Of a DNA stretch of 64,000 nucleotides, positions 18,265-26,822 are shown in pieces. Within the stretch, counting starts at the first letter, position 1. The number at the start of each line of letters is the position of its first letter. A program made the translations under genes and the position numbers. The DNA is from Candidatus Tepidiaquacellales bacterium UBA2330 (lineage in GTDB: Bacteria; Bacteroidota; Ignavibacteria; Tepidaquicellales; Tepidaquicellaceae), in assembly GCA_002344965.1 (NCBI GenBank), contig DDUU01000037.1:1-64000 (forward strand), written 5' to 3'. The notes under the pieces are model-generated. The model did no database searches. It saw nothing but the letters and a program-made list of their open reading frames with translations, and was not told the origin of the DNA.

Positions 18265-19563
18265 ATGTATAATAAAATTTTAGATTTCATAAATTTACAA
18301 ACCGGTGAAGAAAATAAGCAAAAGACACTTGAGAATGTAATCTCAAACATTTCATTTCGCGGTGCAAATCTCTGGATTCTTGCCTGCGCCATCGTAATAG
18401 CTTCAATTGGTCTCAATGTAAACTCAACTGCTGTAATCATAGGCGCAATGCTGATTTCACCATTGATGGGTCCGATTGTAGGTGCAGGATTTGCGTTAGG
18501 TACATATGATTTTCAGTTACTAAAAAAATCTTTTAAAAATTTATTTATTGCAACACTTGTAGGATTATTTGTATCTGCATTTTATTTTTACATAAGTCCA
18601 TTTAAAGAAACACAATCAGAACTTCTGGCAAGAACTTCGCCAAATATATACGATGTTTTGATAGCATTCTTCGGAGGTTTAGTCGGTGTTATAGCTATAA
18701 CCAGAGTAGAAAAGGGAAACCCTATTCCCGGAGTTGCAATTGCTACCGCATTAATGCCGCCTCTATGTACAGCCGGATACGGAATAGCTATCGGAAATTT
18801 TCAGTATTTCTTAGGCTCATTCTATCTTTATACTATAAATTCTTTTTTTATATGCATAGCAACATTTTTAATCATTAAATATCTGAAATACGAACCGGTA
18901 AATACTATACAAAATAAACAAGAAAGACTAATCCGATATAGTATATCGATTTTAATATTAATAATGATAGTACCAAGTTTCTTCTTAGCAAGAAATCTTC
19001 TGAACGAGAAAAAATTCTCTCAAAATGTCGAGAAATTTATTGCCAATGAATTTTCAAATAAAGGTTATACTGTTATTTACAAAAAGACAAGTTATAATTC
19101 AAATCCTAAAAAAATAGATCTGGCTTTTTTGTCAAAAAAATTTAGCGATGAAGAAATTGATACCCTGAATTCCAAACTGTTTGAATATGAAATTCAAAAT
19201 ACAAAGCTTAACATAAAGCAGGATGTAACTGACTTAAAGAGTGAAATACTAAACGAAATAGGGAATCAGAATAAAAACATTACTGAAAAGGATTTAACTA
19301 TTAACAATCTGCAGAATGAACTTTCGGAATTTAAGTTTGATAATACAAATATAATCAGGGAATTGCAGATCCTCTTCCCTGAAATGAAAAATGTTTCTAT
19401 CGGCAAACACATGATTTATCAGAATACAGACAGTGCAAAATATCAGACTGTTTTGATTTACGGCTCTGAAAAAAGTTTAAGTAATAATGAGATTGAAAAA
19501 CTAAATCAATGGCTTACACAAAAACTGGAAACAGCAGATGTAAAAGTTGTAAGAATGGACTGA
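18265..19563 (+). CDS. DUF389 family membrane protein
   Basis: About 432 residues from the ATG at 18265; the frame extends to 18199, but the 22 extra residues look non-conserved. The DUF389 (TIGR00341-type) core is clear: SFRGANLWILACAIVIASIGLNVNSTAVIIGAMLISPLMGPIVG, then LVGVIAITRVEKGNPIPGVAIATALMPPLCTAGYG, about six membrane helices in all. The C-terminal 200 residues are soluble, with a coiled-coil stretch (NEIGNQNKNITEKDLTINN) and an OmpA-like-looking alpha/beta end (VLIYGSEKSLSNNEIEKLNQWL). The family's function is unknown. Confidence 0.85.
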   Translation: MYNKILDFINLQTGEENKQKTLENVISNISFRGANLWILACAIVIASIGLNVNSTAVIIGAMLISPLMGPIVGAGFALGTYDFQLLKKSFKNLFIATLVGLFVSAFYFYISPFKETQSELLARTSPNIYDVLIAFFGGLVGVIAITRVEKGNPIPGVAIATALMPPLCTAGYGIAIGNFQYFLGSFYLYTINSFFICIATFLIIKYLKYEPVNTIQNKQERLIRYSISILILIMIVPSFFLARNLLNEKKFSQNVEKFIANEFSNKGYTVIYKKTSYNSNPKKIDLAFLSKKFSDEEIDTLNSKLFEYEIQNTKLNIKQDVTDLKSEILNEIGNQNKNITEKDLTINNLQNELSEFKFDNTNIIRELQILFPEMKNVSIGKHMIYQNTDSAKYQTVLIYGSEKSLSNNEIEKLNQWLTQKLETADVKVVRMD

Positions 19564-19620
19564 GTATGAATTTAGAATCCGGATTCATTATGAAAGTTTT
19601 ATAATATTAAAAATTAAGTT

Positions 19621-20319
19621 ATGAAAAATTATCTGTTAGCCGGCGCTTCTACCGGAATTGGAAAAATGCTCGCTTCAAAATTATCCGTGTCAGGTAAAAA
19701 AGTATATGCTACTTACTTCAGGAATAGACCTGAAAAAGAAAATGAATTTATAGAATATAATTATCTGAATGTTTTAGATGAAAATTTGTCTTTTGATTAT
19801 TTGCCGGAATCAATTGACGGTATGGTTTATTGTCCCGGAAGTATGAATTTAAAACCATTTTCCCGAATAAAACCGGAAGAATTTGTAAATGATTTTAAGT
19901 TACATGTTACAGGCGCTGTAAAAGTAATTCAGTCTGTATTACCGAAGTTGCTCAAAGCTGAAAATTCATCGATAGTTTTATTTTCCACAGTTGCGGTACA
20001 GACAGGGTTTAAATATCACACGCAGATATCTGCATCCAAAGGCGCAGTCGAAGGATTTACCAGAGCGTTAGCGGCGGAACTTGCTCCGAAGATACGCGTG
20101 AACTGCATTGCACCTTCACTTACAGATACCCCTTTAGCCGCTTCGCTTTTAAATTCAGAACAAAAATTTGAAGCCAACGCACAGCGTCATCCTTTAAAAA
20201 GAATAGGATCATCAAATGAAATTGCAGACATGGCAGAGTTTCTGCTATCGGAAAAAGCATCCTGGATCACCGGTCAGATATATCATATTGACGGCGGAAT
20301 GTCTTCATTGAGAATATAA
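19621..20319 (+). CDS. SDR-family protein lacking the catalytic Tyr
   Basis: A 232-residue short-chain dehydrogenase/reductase. The cofactor motif GASTGIG (8-14), Ser122, the long helix with Lys140, and the C-terminal WITGQIYHIDGGMS are typical. At the usual YxxxK position the sequence is I136-S-A-S-K140, so the catalytic Tyr is replaced by Ile, and the NNAG motif is CPGS. I recall a subgroup of SDR proteins with a similar HxxIAAAKGAVEG pattern, so this looks like a subfamily feature and not damage. Whether it is an oxidoreductase is open. Cytoplasmic. Confidence 0.85.
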   Translation: MKNYLLAGASTGIGKMLASKLSVSGKKVYATYFRNRPEKENEFIEYNYLNVLDENLSFDYLPESIDGMVYCPGSMNLKPFSRIKPEEFVNDFKLHVTGAVKVIQSVLPKLLKAENSSIVLFSTVAVQTGFKYHTQISASKGAVEGFTRALAAELAPKIRVNCIAPSLTDTPLAASLLNSEQKFEANAQRHPLKRIGSSNEIADMAEFLLSEKASWITGQIYHIDGGMSSLRI

Positions 20320-20344
20320 AAATATTTTCAGTATATATTAAATC

Positions 20345-20521
20345 ATGAAAATTCTACTGACAGGAGTCACAGGATACATTGCTCAAAGACTTCTCACTGT
20401 GCTGACACAGACTGCTACATTCAGACCTCTTGGATTAATGGGAAGACTTTACTGGTATGCAGTGCTTCCTTTTCACGGATTTATATTTAAGGGAATGATC
20501 AGGAATATTTCCGCCGAATAA
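20345..20521 (+). pseudogene. Internally deleted relic of a YbjT/DUF2867-type NAD(P)-binding protein
   Basis: A 58-codon frame from an ATG 25 bp after the SDR gene. It begins MKILLTGVTGYIAQRLL, the N-terminal Rossmann motif of atypical SDR proteins, and ends FRPLGLMGRLYWY...PFHGFIFKGMIRNI, which matches the extreme C-terminus of YbjT/DUF2867 proteins (E. coli YbjT ends with a similar GLFYWL...IPAHLFIFRGMAKQI). The family is about 480 residues long, so some 400 internal residues are missing with the frame preserved. This is best explained as an in-frame deletion relic. Confidence 0.65.
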
Positions 20522-20646
20522 TATAATACGGATCAGGACAGTGAATTTAACTATACTTCAGATCCGGATTTTTTTAAAAATTATTTTTTTAAAAAGGAGA
20601 TAAATAGATATGAAGTGTGTTACAAAAATTAAACAAAATTAATAAT

Positions 20647-22113
20647 ATGATCAGAATATTTTTATTCAGCTTTCTTCTAATTTTCACTCCGCATTGTAAA
20701 AGCAATGCGACAAACGAAAAATCAGTAACTTCAGGACAGAACAGCATAGAGCTCAAAGAAACAGCCGTAAAAAAAAATATACAGGATAATCTTATTGAAT
20801 CCGGTCCGATTGTCGGTGGTGTATCCGAAACCTCAGCAACGTTTCTGGTGCAGCCGGTAAAAAAATCTAAAGTAAAATTTGAGATCTCGGAAAATGAAGA
20901 ATTCAGGGATTCTTTTTTTACAACTGAAACTGAATCAGACGAAAGCAAATTTAACTTTACAAAAATTGAAAAAACAGAACTCAAACCTGAAACAAAATAT
21001 TATTACAGAGCCGTGCTTGATGACGTTCCGACAGACCGTGTTCATTCTTTCAGAACATTTCCGTCGGAAAAAAACGTAAATTTTTCTTTTGGTTTCGGAT
21101 CATGTCAGCAGGGTTATAATGCGGGAGAGCCGGCATTGTTTCCTGTGATAGCAAAAGATTCTCTTAGATTTTTTATGCAGATCGGGGACTGGACATATCC
21201 TGATTTCGGAAATCCGGGAAAAGGATATAATAAAAGTATGGAACTGCTGGCATTGACATATAAGAACAGATATGATTACAGTTATCCTTTTAACAGTGAA
21301 GTTCTAAGCCGAATGCCTGTTTCATATCTGTATGATGATCATGATTATGCAGGTAATGACGCAGACGGAACAAATGAATACAAATCAAATTCAGTAAATG
21401 CTTACAGCATGTTTTTCCCTCATTATAAACTGGAAAATCCGGGTAACGGGATCTGGCAGAAGTTCAGATTCGGTGATGTGGAATTTTTTATGCTTGATCT
21501 GAGGACACAAAGAAGCGCAAATGCGAATTCTATAAATTCACAGGGAGTATTCGATCCTCCTGCGGGACATTCAATACTTAGCGGATTCGATATTGATGGA
21601 GAAAATCAAAAGTCATGGCTTGAGAATTCTCTGAAAAGCTCCGATGCAAAATGGAAAGTTATAATTTCTCCTGTCATATTTAATCCGAGATATATGGATG
21701 CATTGCATGATCAAAAAATCGCCCAGCTTTCACCAAAGCTTCAGAAAGGTATAGTTGACAAATGGGCGGGATTTCCTGAAGACATTGAGTTTTTAAAAAG
21801 ATTGATAACAGACAACAGCATAGATAATGTAATAATGGTCAGCGGAGATTCACATTCTTCATATATTGATGACGGAGAAAATTCATTCATACCGGAAATC
21901 AGCAGTTCCAATCTTGATACAAAAAATTCCAAGATCGGCTTTCTGATTCAGCTGGCGGGTTATAATATCTGGAATCAGGGAAGTTACAATGATGACAGTC
22001 ACGCATACGGAAGGATCAGTTTTTTCTTCGGCGAAGAGGAATATGCTATGCTGGAAGTAGTGGATCAGAAAGGTGCTGTAGTGCTCAGTTATAAATTAAA
22101 TTTTAAAGGTTAA
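20647..22113 (+). CDS. PhoD-like alkaline phosphatase (metallophosphoesterase)
   Basis: About 488 residues from the ATG at 20647; the TTG at 20617 would add ten residues before the signal sequence. The hydrophobic N-terminus ends at FTPHC, a poor lipobox, so it is either a lipoprotein or a secreted protein. A fibronectin-like N-terminal domain (about 55-150) precedes the PhoD metallophosphatase domain: GSCQQ, GDWTYPDFG, YDDHDYAGND and GDSHSSY supply the metal ligands. PhoD-type enzymes cleave phosphomono- and diesters in the periplasm with Ca/Fe. No pho-box-like site was recognised upstream. Confidence 0.85.
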   Translation: MIRIFLFSFLLIFTPHCKSNATNEKSVTSGQNSIELKETAVKKNIQDNLIESGPIVGGVSETSATFLVQPVKKSKVKFEISENEEFRDSFFTTETESDESKFNFTKIEKTELKPETKYYYRAVLDDVPTDRVHSFRTFPSEKNVNFSFGFGSCQQGYNAGEPALFPVIAKDSLRFFMQIGDWTYPDFGNPGKGYNKSMELLALTYKNRYDYSYPFNSEVLSRMPVSYLYDDHDYAGNDADGTNEYKSNSVNAYSMFFPHYKLENPGNGIWQKFRFGDVEFFMLDLRTQRSANANSINSQGVFDPPAGHSILSGFDIDGENQKSWLENSLKSSDAKWKVIISPVIFNPRYMDALHDQKIAQLSPKLQKGIVDKWAGFPEDIEFLKRLITDNSIDNVIMVSGDSHSSYIDDGENSFIPEISSSNLDTKNSKIGFLIQLAGYNIWNQGSYNDDSHAYGRISFFFGEEEYAMLEVVDQKGAVVLSYKLNFKG

Positions 22114-22172
22114 TAATTTTAACAATTAATACATTCGTTTTAAAGAAGTAAATAATTATAAAGTTTTATTAT

Positions 22173-22206
22173 AAAAAAGCCTGTGAAAAATTATCACAGG
22201 CTTTTT
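22173..22206 (+). terminator. Rho-independent terminator
   Basis: AAAAAAGCCTGTGA (22173-22186) pairs with TCACAGGCTTTTT (22194-22206) around a short A/T loop and ends in a T run. It terminates the PhoD-like gene and, read on the other strand, could also end minus-strand transcription. Confidence 0.8.
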
Positions 22207-22258
22207 AATTTAACTTCTATAGATGTATTTATTTTGTAAAATATTATACAAGCATCAT

Positions 22259-22435
22259 TTACTTAACATCAGAAAAATTACCGGCTTTTATTGAATAGAA
22301 ATAAACACCGCTCGGCAGATAACCTGCATTAAAACTCAAATAATAATTTCCGGCTGTTTTAACTTCATTGCACAGATTGTTATATTCATAACTACCGTTG
22401 AAGTCAATAATCTTCAGATTGTAATTATTGCAAAA
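22259..22435 (-). pseudogene. Relic of a T9SS-sorted protein C-terminus, internally deleted
   Basis: Reading the minus strand gives YNLKIIDFNGSYEYNNL followed directly by NEVKTAGNYYLSFNAGYLPSGVYFYSIKAGNF and a stop. In the intact protein at 55469-56578 the equivalent segments, YRLKQLDFNGNFEYYNL and NEVKTAGYYTVNFNAGNLPSGAYIYIL, are separated by about 52 residues carrying the QNYPNPFNP motif. Here that middle block and everything upstream are gone, with a stop codon (plus-strand CTA at 22436) before the remnant. It is a fossil of a secreted protein, not an expressed gene. Confidence 0.65.
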
Positions 22436-22440
22436 CTAAA

Positions 22441-22688
22441 ATATTGCATACAAAAATGAAATCATTTGAAATTTTCATTATTAAAATTTTTTAATGAATA
22501 AGCGGATAAGAGTGCACACAGCAAAGTAAAATTAATTTAGAAACATAACCTAAGTCATACCTCTATTTATTAAAATTGACTACTTTTCGAAAGGAAAACG
22601 AAGGAATATTCAGCATAAACAGCATGAATTTAATCCTGTATTATTGAATGTAATATAGTTTCAATTTAGTCGAGAGGCGGATGAAATT
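22441..22688. other. Leader region of the hdr-flx operon
   Basis: An AT-rich spacer before the redox operon. Just before the hdrC start, GAGAGGCGGA precedes the ATG at 22689 and may serve as a ribosome-binding site, which is unusual in this window. No riboswitch-like or operator-like structure is recognisable. Confidence 0.4.
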
Positions 22689-23336
22689 ATGACATCAGAT
22701 ATTTTAAAAGACGCAAAAAAACTTCAGACGAGTTTTATCCCTTCCGGAAATTTTAAAGAGTCATTTAAGGAAAAGGAACATGATAAGAATATTTCTATTC
22801 AAATTCACGAACGAAGCGTCGAAGATGAAATTACAGAAAGGACTTTTCAGGATGTGAGTCTCTGCTATCAGTGCGGGAAATGTTCAGCAGGATGTCCTGT
22901 AAGGTATTATATGGACATTGCGCCGAATAAGGTAGTGAGATTAATACAGTTAGGATATTATGAAGAAGCCTTAAATTCAGATACACCGTGGTTATGTGCA
23001 GGATGTCTTGCATGTTCGGTAAGGTGTCCGAAGGAATTTGACCTTGCGAGGTTTATGGATGCAGTCCGCGAAATTGCCTTAGAAAAGGGAGTTGAGATAA
23101 AACAGGTAAATATTTTAAAATTTCACAATGCGTTTCTGGATCAGATAAAAAATCACGGAAGATCTTATGAAGCCGGACTTGTAGCCGATTATAAAATGAA
23201 AACACTGGATCTGTTTCAGGATGTTGATTCTGCTCCCGGAATGTTCTTAAAAGGTAAGCTGATTTTACTGCCACACAATATAAAAAACAGAAAAGAAATT
23301 AAAAGAATTTTTAAAAAGACATCAGGTAAAAATTAA
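22689..23336 (+). CDS. hdrC: Heterodisulfide reductase subunit C-like iron-sulfur protein
   Basis: A 215-residue HdrC homologue. Two [4Fe-4S] motifs are visible: C59-x2-C62-x2-C65-x3-C69 and C103-x2-C106-x2-C109-x3-C113, both CxxCxxCxxxCP-like. The N-terminal 50 residues are charged and variable, and the C-terminal 80 residues are helical. HdrC carries electrons between the flavoprotein HdrA and the disulfide-reducing HdrB. First gene of a seven-gene operon (22689-29609) with short spacers. No membrane anchor is present, so this is the soluble HdrABC type and not HdrDE. Confidence 0.9.
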   Translation: MTSDILKDAKKLQTSFIPSGNFKESFKEKEHDKNISIQIHERSVEDEITERTFQDVSLCYQCGKCSAGCPVRYYMDIAPNKVVRLIQLGYYEEALNSDTPWLCAGCLACSVRCPKEFDLARFMDAVREIALEKGVEIKQVNILKFHNAFLDQIKNHGRSYEAGLVADYKMKTLDLFQDVDSAPGMFLKGKLILLPHNIKNRKEIKRIFKKTSGKN

Positions 23337-23361
23337 ATTAAACTTTTAACAGGAAGTAATC

Positions 23362-24240
23362 ATGAGATATGGATATTTCCCCGGATGCTCGCTGACAAGT
23401 TCAGCAAAAGAATATGATATTTCACTCAGGAAAGTAACTGATAAACTCGGAATAACTTTTGAAGAGATCAATGACTGGTCCTGCTGCGGAGCTACATCAG
23501 CTCATGTTACAAATCATAAATTATCTGCAGCGCTTGCCATGCGGAATATTATGCTGGCAGGACAGCAGGGTCTTGATAATATTATAGCTCCGTGCGCCGC
23601 CTGTTACAACCGTCTGATAATTTCTCAGAATGAAGTCAAAAATCATTCAGGGATCAGAAAGGAGACAGAAGATTTATTATCCGTGAAATTCGAGAAGGAT
23701 TTAAAAATAATTAATATACTTGAACTTTTTTTAAAGTCCGGTCTTAATAAAATTACTGAAAAGCGTAAACGCGAATTAAGCGGAGTGAAAGCAGCCTGTT
23801 ATTACGGATGTCTGCTTGTGCGTCCGGCAGCCATAACAAAGTTTGATGATGCGGAACAGCCGGAGTCGATGGAAAAAATTGTTGAGGCGACCGGAGCATA
23901 CGCAGTCGATTGGAATTATAAAACAGAATGCTGCGGCGCAGCGCATTCGATTTCGAGAAGGGATATAGTAATTGATCTTTCGAAAAAAATTATAGATGAC
24001 GCAATAGCGCATGGCGCAAATGTACTGGTTGTAGCTTGTCCAATGTGCCATACTAATCTTGATATGAGACAGAGGGCGATGAAGCGGAAATATCCGGAGC
24101 ATAAGAATTTTCCGGTATTATATCTGACAGAGCTTATTGGACTGTCTCTGGGAATGGATGAAAAAGATTTGGGTATAGATCTTCACTATTCAAATTTTAA
24201 ATATGCAGATACTTTAATGAATAATTCAGCAAAGGGATGA
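23362..24240 (+). CDS. hdrB: Heterodisulfide reductase subunit B-like protein (CCG domains)
   Basis: A 292-residue HdrB homologue with two cysteine-rich CCG domains: Cys41-Cys42 with C78xxC81 in the first half, and Cys190-Cys191 with C226-P-M-C229 in the second. In archaeal HdrB such domains hold two noncubane [4Fe-4S] clusters that reduce the disulfide substrate. The bacterial substrate is unknown; this lineage is not methanogenic, so CoM-S-S-CoB is unlikely. It lies 25 bp after hdrC and 12 bp before hdrA, and is surely co-transcribed with both. Confidence 0.92.
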   Translation: MRYGYFPGCSLTSSAKEYDISLRKVTDKLGITFEEINDWSCCGATSAHVTNHKLSAALAMRNIMLAGQQGLDNIIAPCAACYNRLIISQNEVKNHSGIRKETEDLLSVKFEKDLKIINILELFLKSGLNKITEKRKRELSGVKAACYYGCLLVRPAAITKFDDAEQPESMEKIVEATGAYAVDWNYKTECCGAAHSISRRDIVIDLSKKIIDDAIAHGANVLVVACPMCHTNLDMRQRAMKRKYPEHKNFPVLYLTELIGLSLGMDEKDLGIDLHYSNFKYADTLMNNSAKG

Positions 24241-24252
24241 GGAGATTGAGAA

Positions 24253-26250
24253 ATGAAAATCGGAGTATTTGTTTGTCATTGCGGTGAGAATATCAGCAGT
24301 ACTGTTGACTGTCTGCGTGTAGCTGATTTATGCAAAAGTTATTCGGGGGTTGAATATTCCGTAGATTATAAATATATGTGCTCTGATCCCGGACAGAAAT
24401 TAATAAAGGAGGCTATTCACAAATATGATCTTGATGCAATAGTAGTCGGTTCATGTTCTCCTCATATGCATGAAAGAACTTTCCGTAATGCTGCTGTCTC
24501 TGCAGGAATTAATCCTTTTATGGTTGAAATTGCAAACTTACGTGAACACTGCTCATGGGTTCATGATGAAATAGAAGCTTCTACCCGCAAAGCAATTGAA
24601 CTGATGCGTATGGCTATTGAAAAAGTGAAACGGGATAAGCCACTTACAAAAATAAATGTGCCTGTTACAAAAAGAGTGCTTGTCATTGGCGGAGGAATTG
24701 CAGGCATACAGGCGGCTTTAGATACTGCTAACGCCGGATACGAAGTAGTACTTGTGGAAAAAGAGCCATCTATCGGCGGGCATATGAGTCAGCTCTCTGA
24801 AACATTTCCGACTCTTGACTGTTCGCAGTGCATTCTGACTCCGCGTATGGTGGAAGTTCATCAGCATCCCAGGATAAAGCTGATGACATATTCGGAAGTG
24901 GAAAGAGTTGAAGGGTTCATTGGAAATTTTAAAGTTACAATAAGAAAGAAAGCCCGTCACATTAATGAAGAAAACTGCTCAGGCTGCGGATTGTGCATTA
25001 CAAAATGCCCGATTAAGAAAAAAGCTTACAATTCATTTGAAGAAGATCTTGCATTCAGACCTGCTGTCTATGTTCCGTTTCCTCAGGCAATACCAAACAT
25101 TCCGGTTATTGACGAAACAGTCTGCACTTATTATAAAACAGGTAAATGCGGAATGTGCTTAAAAGTCTGTGACAGGGAAGCAATTGATTTCGGTCAGAAA
25201 GATACAATACATGTCGCTGATGTCGGGGCGATAATTGTTGCAACCGGATATAAGCTCTATAATATTGAAAAGAAGTCAGAAGATTCTATATATAAAGGTT
25301 ATGGTGAATATGGTTACGGGAAATACAGGGATATATTAGACGGACTTCAGTTTGAAAGGATTGCAAGCGCTTCAGGACCTACATCCGGTGAGATCAAACG
25401 TCCGTCTGACGGCAGAGTGCCGAAGAAACTTGCTTTTATACAGTGCGTCGGCTCAAGGGATGATTCAAAAGGAATATCATACTGCAGCAAGATCTGCTGC
25501 ATGTACACTGCAAAGCAGGCAATGCTTTACAGACATAAAGTTCATGACGGCGAAGCGTATATATTTTATATGGATATCCGCGCCGGAGGTAAAATGTATG
25601 AAGAGTTTGTAAGACGGGCAATAGAAGAAGACAAAGTAAAATATATCCGCGGCAGGGTTTCAAGAATTTATGAAGAAAACGGAAAGTATATTGTAAAAGG
25701 AGAAGATACTATTGCCGGAATGCCGGTGGAGATTGATGCGGATATGGTTGTGCTTGCAACTGCAATGATACCGCAGGATGATGCTGGATCACTAGCGAGA
25801 AAGATCGGAATCCCGTATGATAAATACGGATTTTTTAACGAAGCTCATCCGAAGTTAAGACCAGTGGAAAGCACAACAGCAGGAATATTTTTAGCCGGTG
25901 CATGTCAGTCTCCGAAAGATATTCCCGAATCGGTTTCTATGGCTTCGGCAGCTGCAAGCAAGGCGATCATATTATTTGCAAACGATACTCTCGAAAGGGA
26001 ACCGGTGGTTGCGAAAGTAAATGAAGATATTTGCGCAGGATGTTTTTATTGTATGAAAGTATGTCCTTTCGGAGCAGTTGAAGTTAAAGATGTAAAAGAC
26101 ATGAACGGAATAGTATATAAAGAAGTCGCTTATATTAATCAGGGAGTATGTCAGGGCTGCGGAACATGCACGGCGACATGTCTCTCGAAATCTATTGAAC
26201 TCGCAGGTTTTAACAATGAGGAGATCTTTGCGGAAATAGCAGCACTTTAA
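24253..26250 (+). CDS. hdrA: Heterodisulfide reductase subunit A-like flavoprotein
   Basis: A 665-residue HdrA, the FAD protein that performs electron bifurcation in Hdr complexes. The N-terminal domain (VCHCGENIS, GSCSPHMHERTF) is followed by a thioredoxin-reductase-like FAD domain starting at VLVIGGGIAGIQAA (about 157). Cys190 and Cys193 are in LDCSQC, a ferredoxin motif is at C242/C245/C248/C252, a further Cys-rich insert reads CTYYKTGKCGMCLKVC, and two C-terminal [4Fe-4S] motifs begin at Cys594 and Cys633. The frame is uninterrupted, with no TGA/Sec codon. The length matches classical HdrA, not the fused HdrA2 forms. Confidence 0.93.
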   Translation: MKIGVFVCHCGENISSTVDCLRVADLCKSYSGVEYSVDYKYMCSDPGQKLIKEAIHKYDLDAIVVGSCSPHMHERTFRNAAVSAGINPFMVEIANLREHCSWVHDEIEASTRKAIELMRMAIEKVKRDKPLTKINVPVTKRVLVIGGGIAGIQAALDTANAGYEVVLVEKEPSIGGHMSQLSETFPTLDCSQCILTPRMVEVHQHPRIKLMTYSEVERVEGFIGNFKVTIRKKARHINEENCSGCGLCITKCPIKKKAYNSFEEDLAFRPAVYVPFPQAIPNIPVIDETVCTYYKTGKCGMCLKVCDREAIDFGQKDTIHVADVGAIIVATGYKLYNIEKKSEDSIYKGYGEYGYGKYRDILDGLQFERIASASGPTSGEIKRPSDGRVPKKLAFIQCVGSRDDSKGISYCSKICCMYTAKQAMLYRHKVHDGEAYIFYMDIRAGGKMYEEFVRRAIEEDKVKYIRGRVSRIYEENGKYIVKGEDTIAGMPVEIDADMVVLATAMIPQDDAGSLARKIGIPYDKYGFFNEAHPKLRPVESTTAGIFLAGACQSPKDIPESVSMASAAASKAIILFANDTLEREPVVAKVNEDICAGCFYCMKVCPFGAVEVKDVKDMNGIVYKEVAYINQGVCQGCGTCTATCLSKSIELAGFNNEEIFAEIAAL

Positions 26251-26252
26251 AT

Positions 26253-26275
26253 TTACAAATTACAAATTACAAATA
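26253..26275. repeat. 7-bp tandem repeat (TTACAAA) between hdrA and flxD
   Basis: Three tandem copies of TTACAAA follow the hdrA stop codon. It is the same period-7 type as at 1222, 40211, 43386 and 46890, and here it lies within an operon spacer. Confidence 0.6.
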
Positions 26276-26309
26276 AATTTATTTTAAAAGTTAGTTTAAT
26301 TTAGCAGTG

Positions 26310-26822
26310 ATGGATAAGCAAAACTGGGAACCGAAGATAGTCGCTTTTGTCTGTAACTGGTGCACTTATACAGGTGCTGATCTTGCAGGAACATCACGTT
26401 TAAAATATCCGGCAAATTGTAAATTAATCCGCGTGATGTGTTCCGGAAGCATTGATCCTGTATTTATTCTCAAAGCATTTGAACGCGGAGCTGACGGAGT
26501 GCTTGTATCCGGTTGTCATCCGAATGACTGTCATTATAATGCAGGAAATTTTCATGCCCGAAGACGCTGGGATTTTTTTCATAAGCTTCTGGACTTTATA
26601 GGTATAGAAAAAGGCAGACTGCAGTTCTCCTGGATCTCGGCATCTGAAGGTAAAAAGTTTGCAGATGTGATCACAAAAGTAACTGAAGATATAAAAGCAA
26701 TGGGTCAGTTTACTTCTTATAAGAAAATGAATTCGGAATTTACAGTTGATTTTCCCGCAGATCTTGCTGAATTAGAGGAGCCGGTGCTGCAGGAAAGTTT
26801 TGATAAGGAGACTGTAAAATGA
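26310..26822 (+). CDS. flxD: MvhD/FlxD-type iron-sulfur electron-transfer subunit
   Basis: About 170 residues; the ATG at 26310 is chosen over the adjacent GTG at 26307. The sequence WEPKIVAFVCNWCTYTGADLAGTSRLKYP, then IRVMCSGSIDPVFILKAFERGADGVLVSGCHPNDCHYNAGN, is diagnostic of MvhD, the [2Fe-2S] subunit that links hydrogenase or dehydrogenase modules to HdrA. Cysteines at about 15, 18, 44, 69 and 74 are conserved. Next to hdrABC and an NAD-binding flavoprotein, it fits FlxD of the flxABCD-hdrABC complexes described in anaerobic bacteria. The stop overlaps the next start (ATGA at 26819). Confidence 0.9.
   Translation: MDKQNWEPKIVAFVCNWCTYTGADLAGTSRLKYPANCKLIRVMCSGSIDPVFILKAFERGADGVLVSGCHPNDCHYNAGNFHARRRWDFFHKLLDFIGIEKGRLQFSWISASEGKKFADVITKVTEDIKAMGQFTSYKKMNSEFTVDFPADLAELEEPVLQESFDKETVK

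Noticed and set aside
24253..26250. Selenocysteine (TGA) in HdrA
   Set aside because: The frame is open throughout and Cys codons occupy the expected positions.
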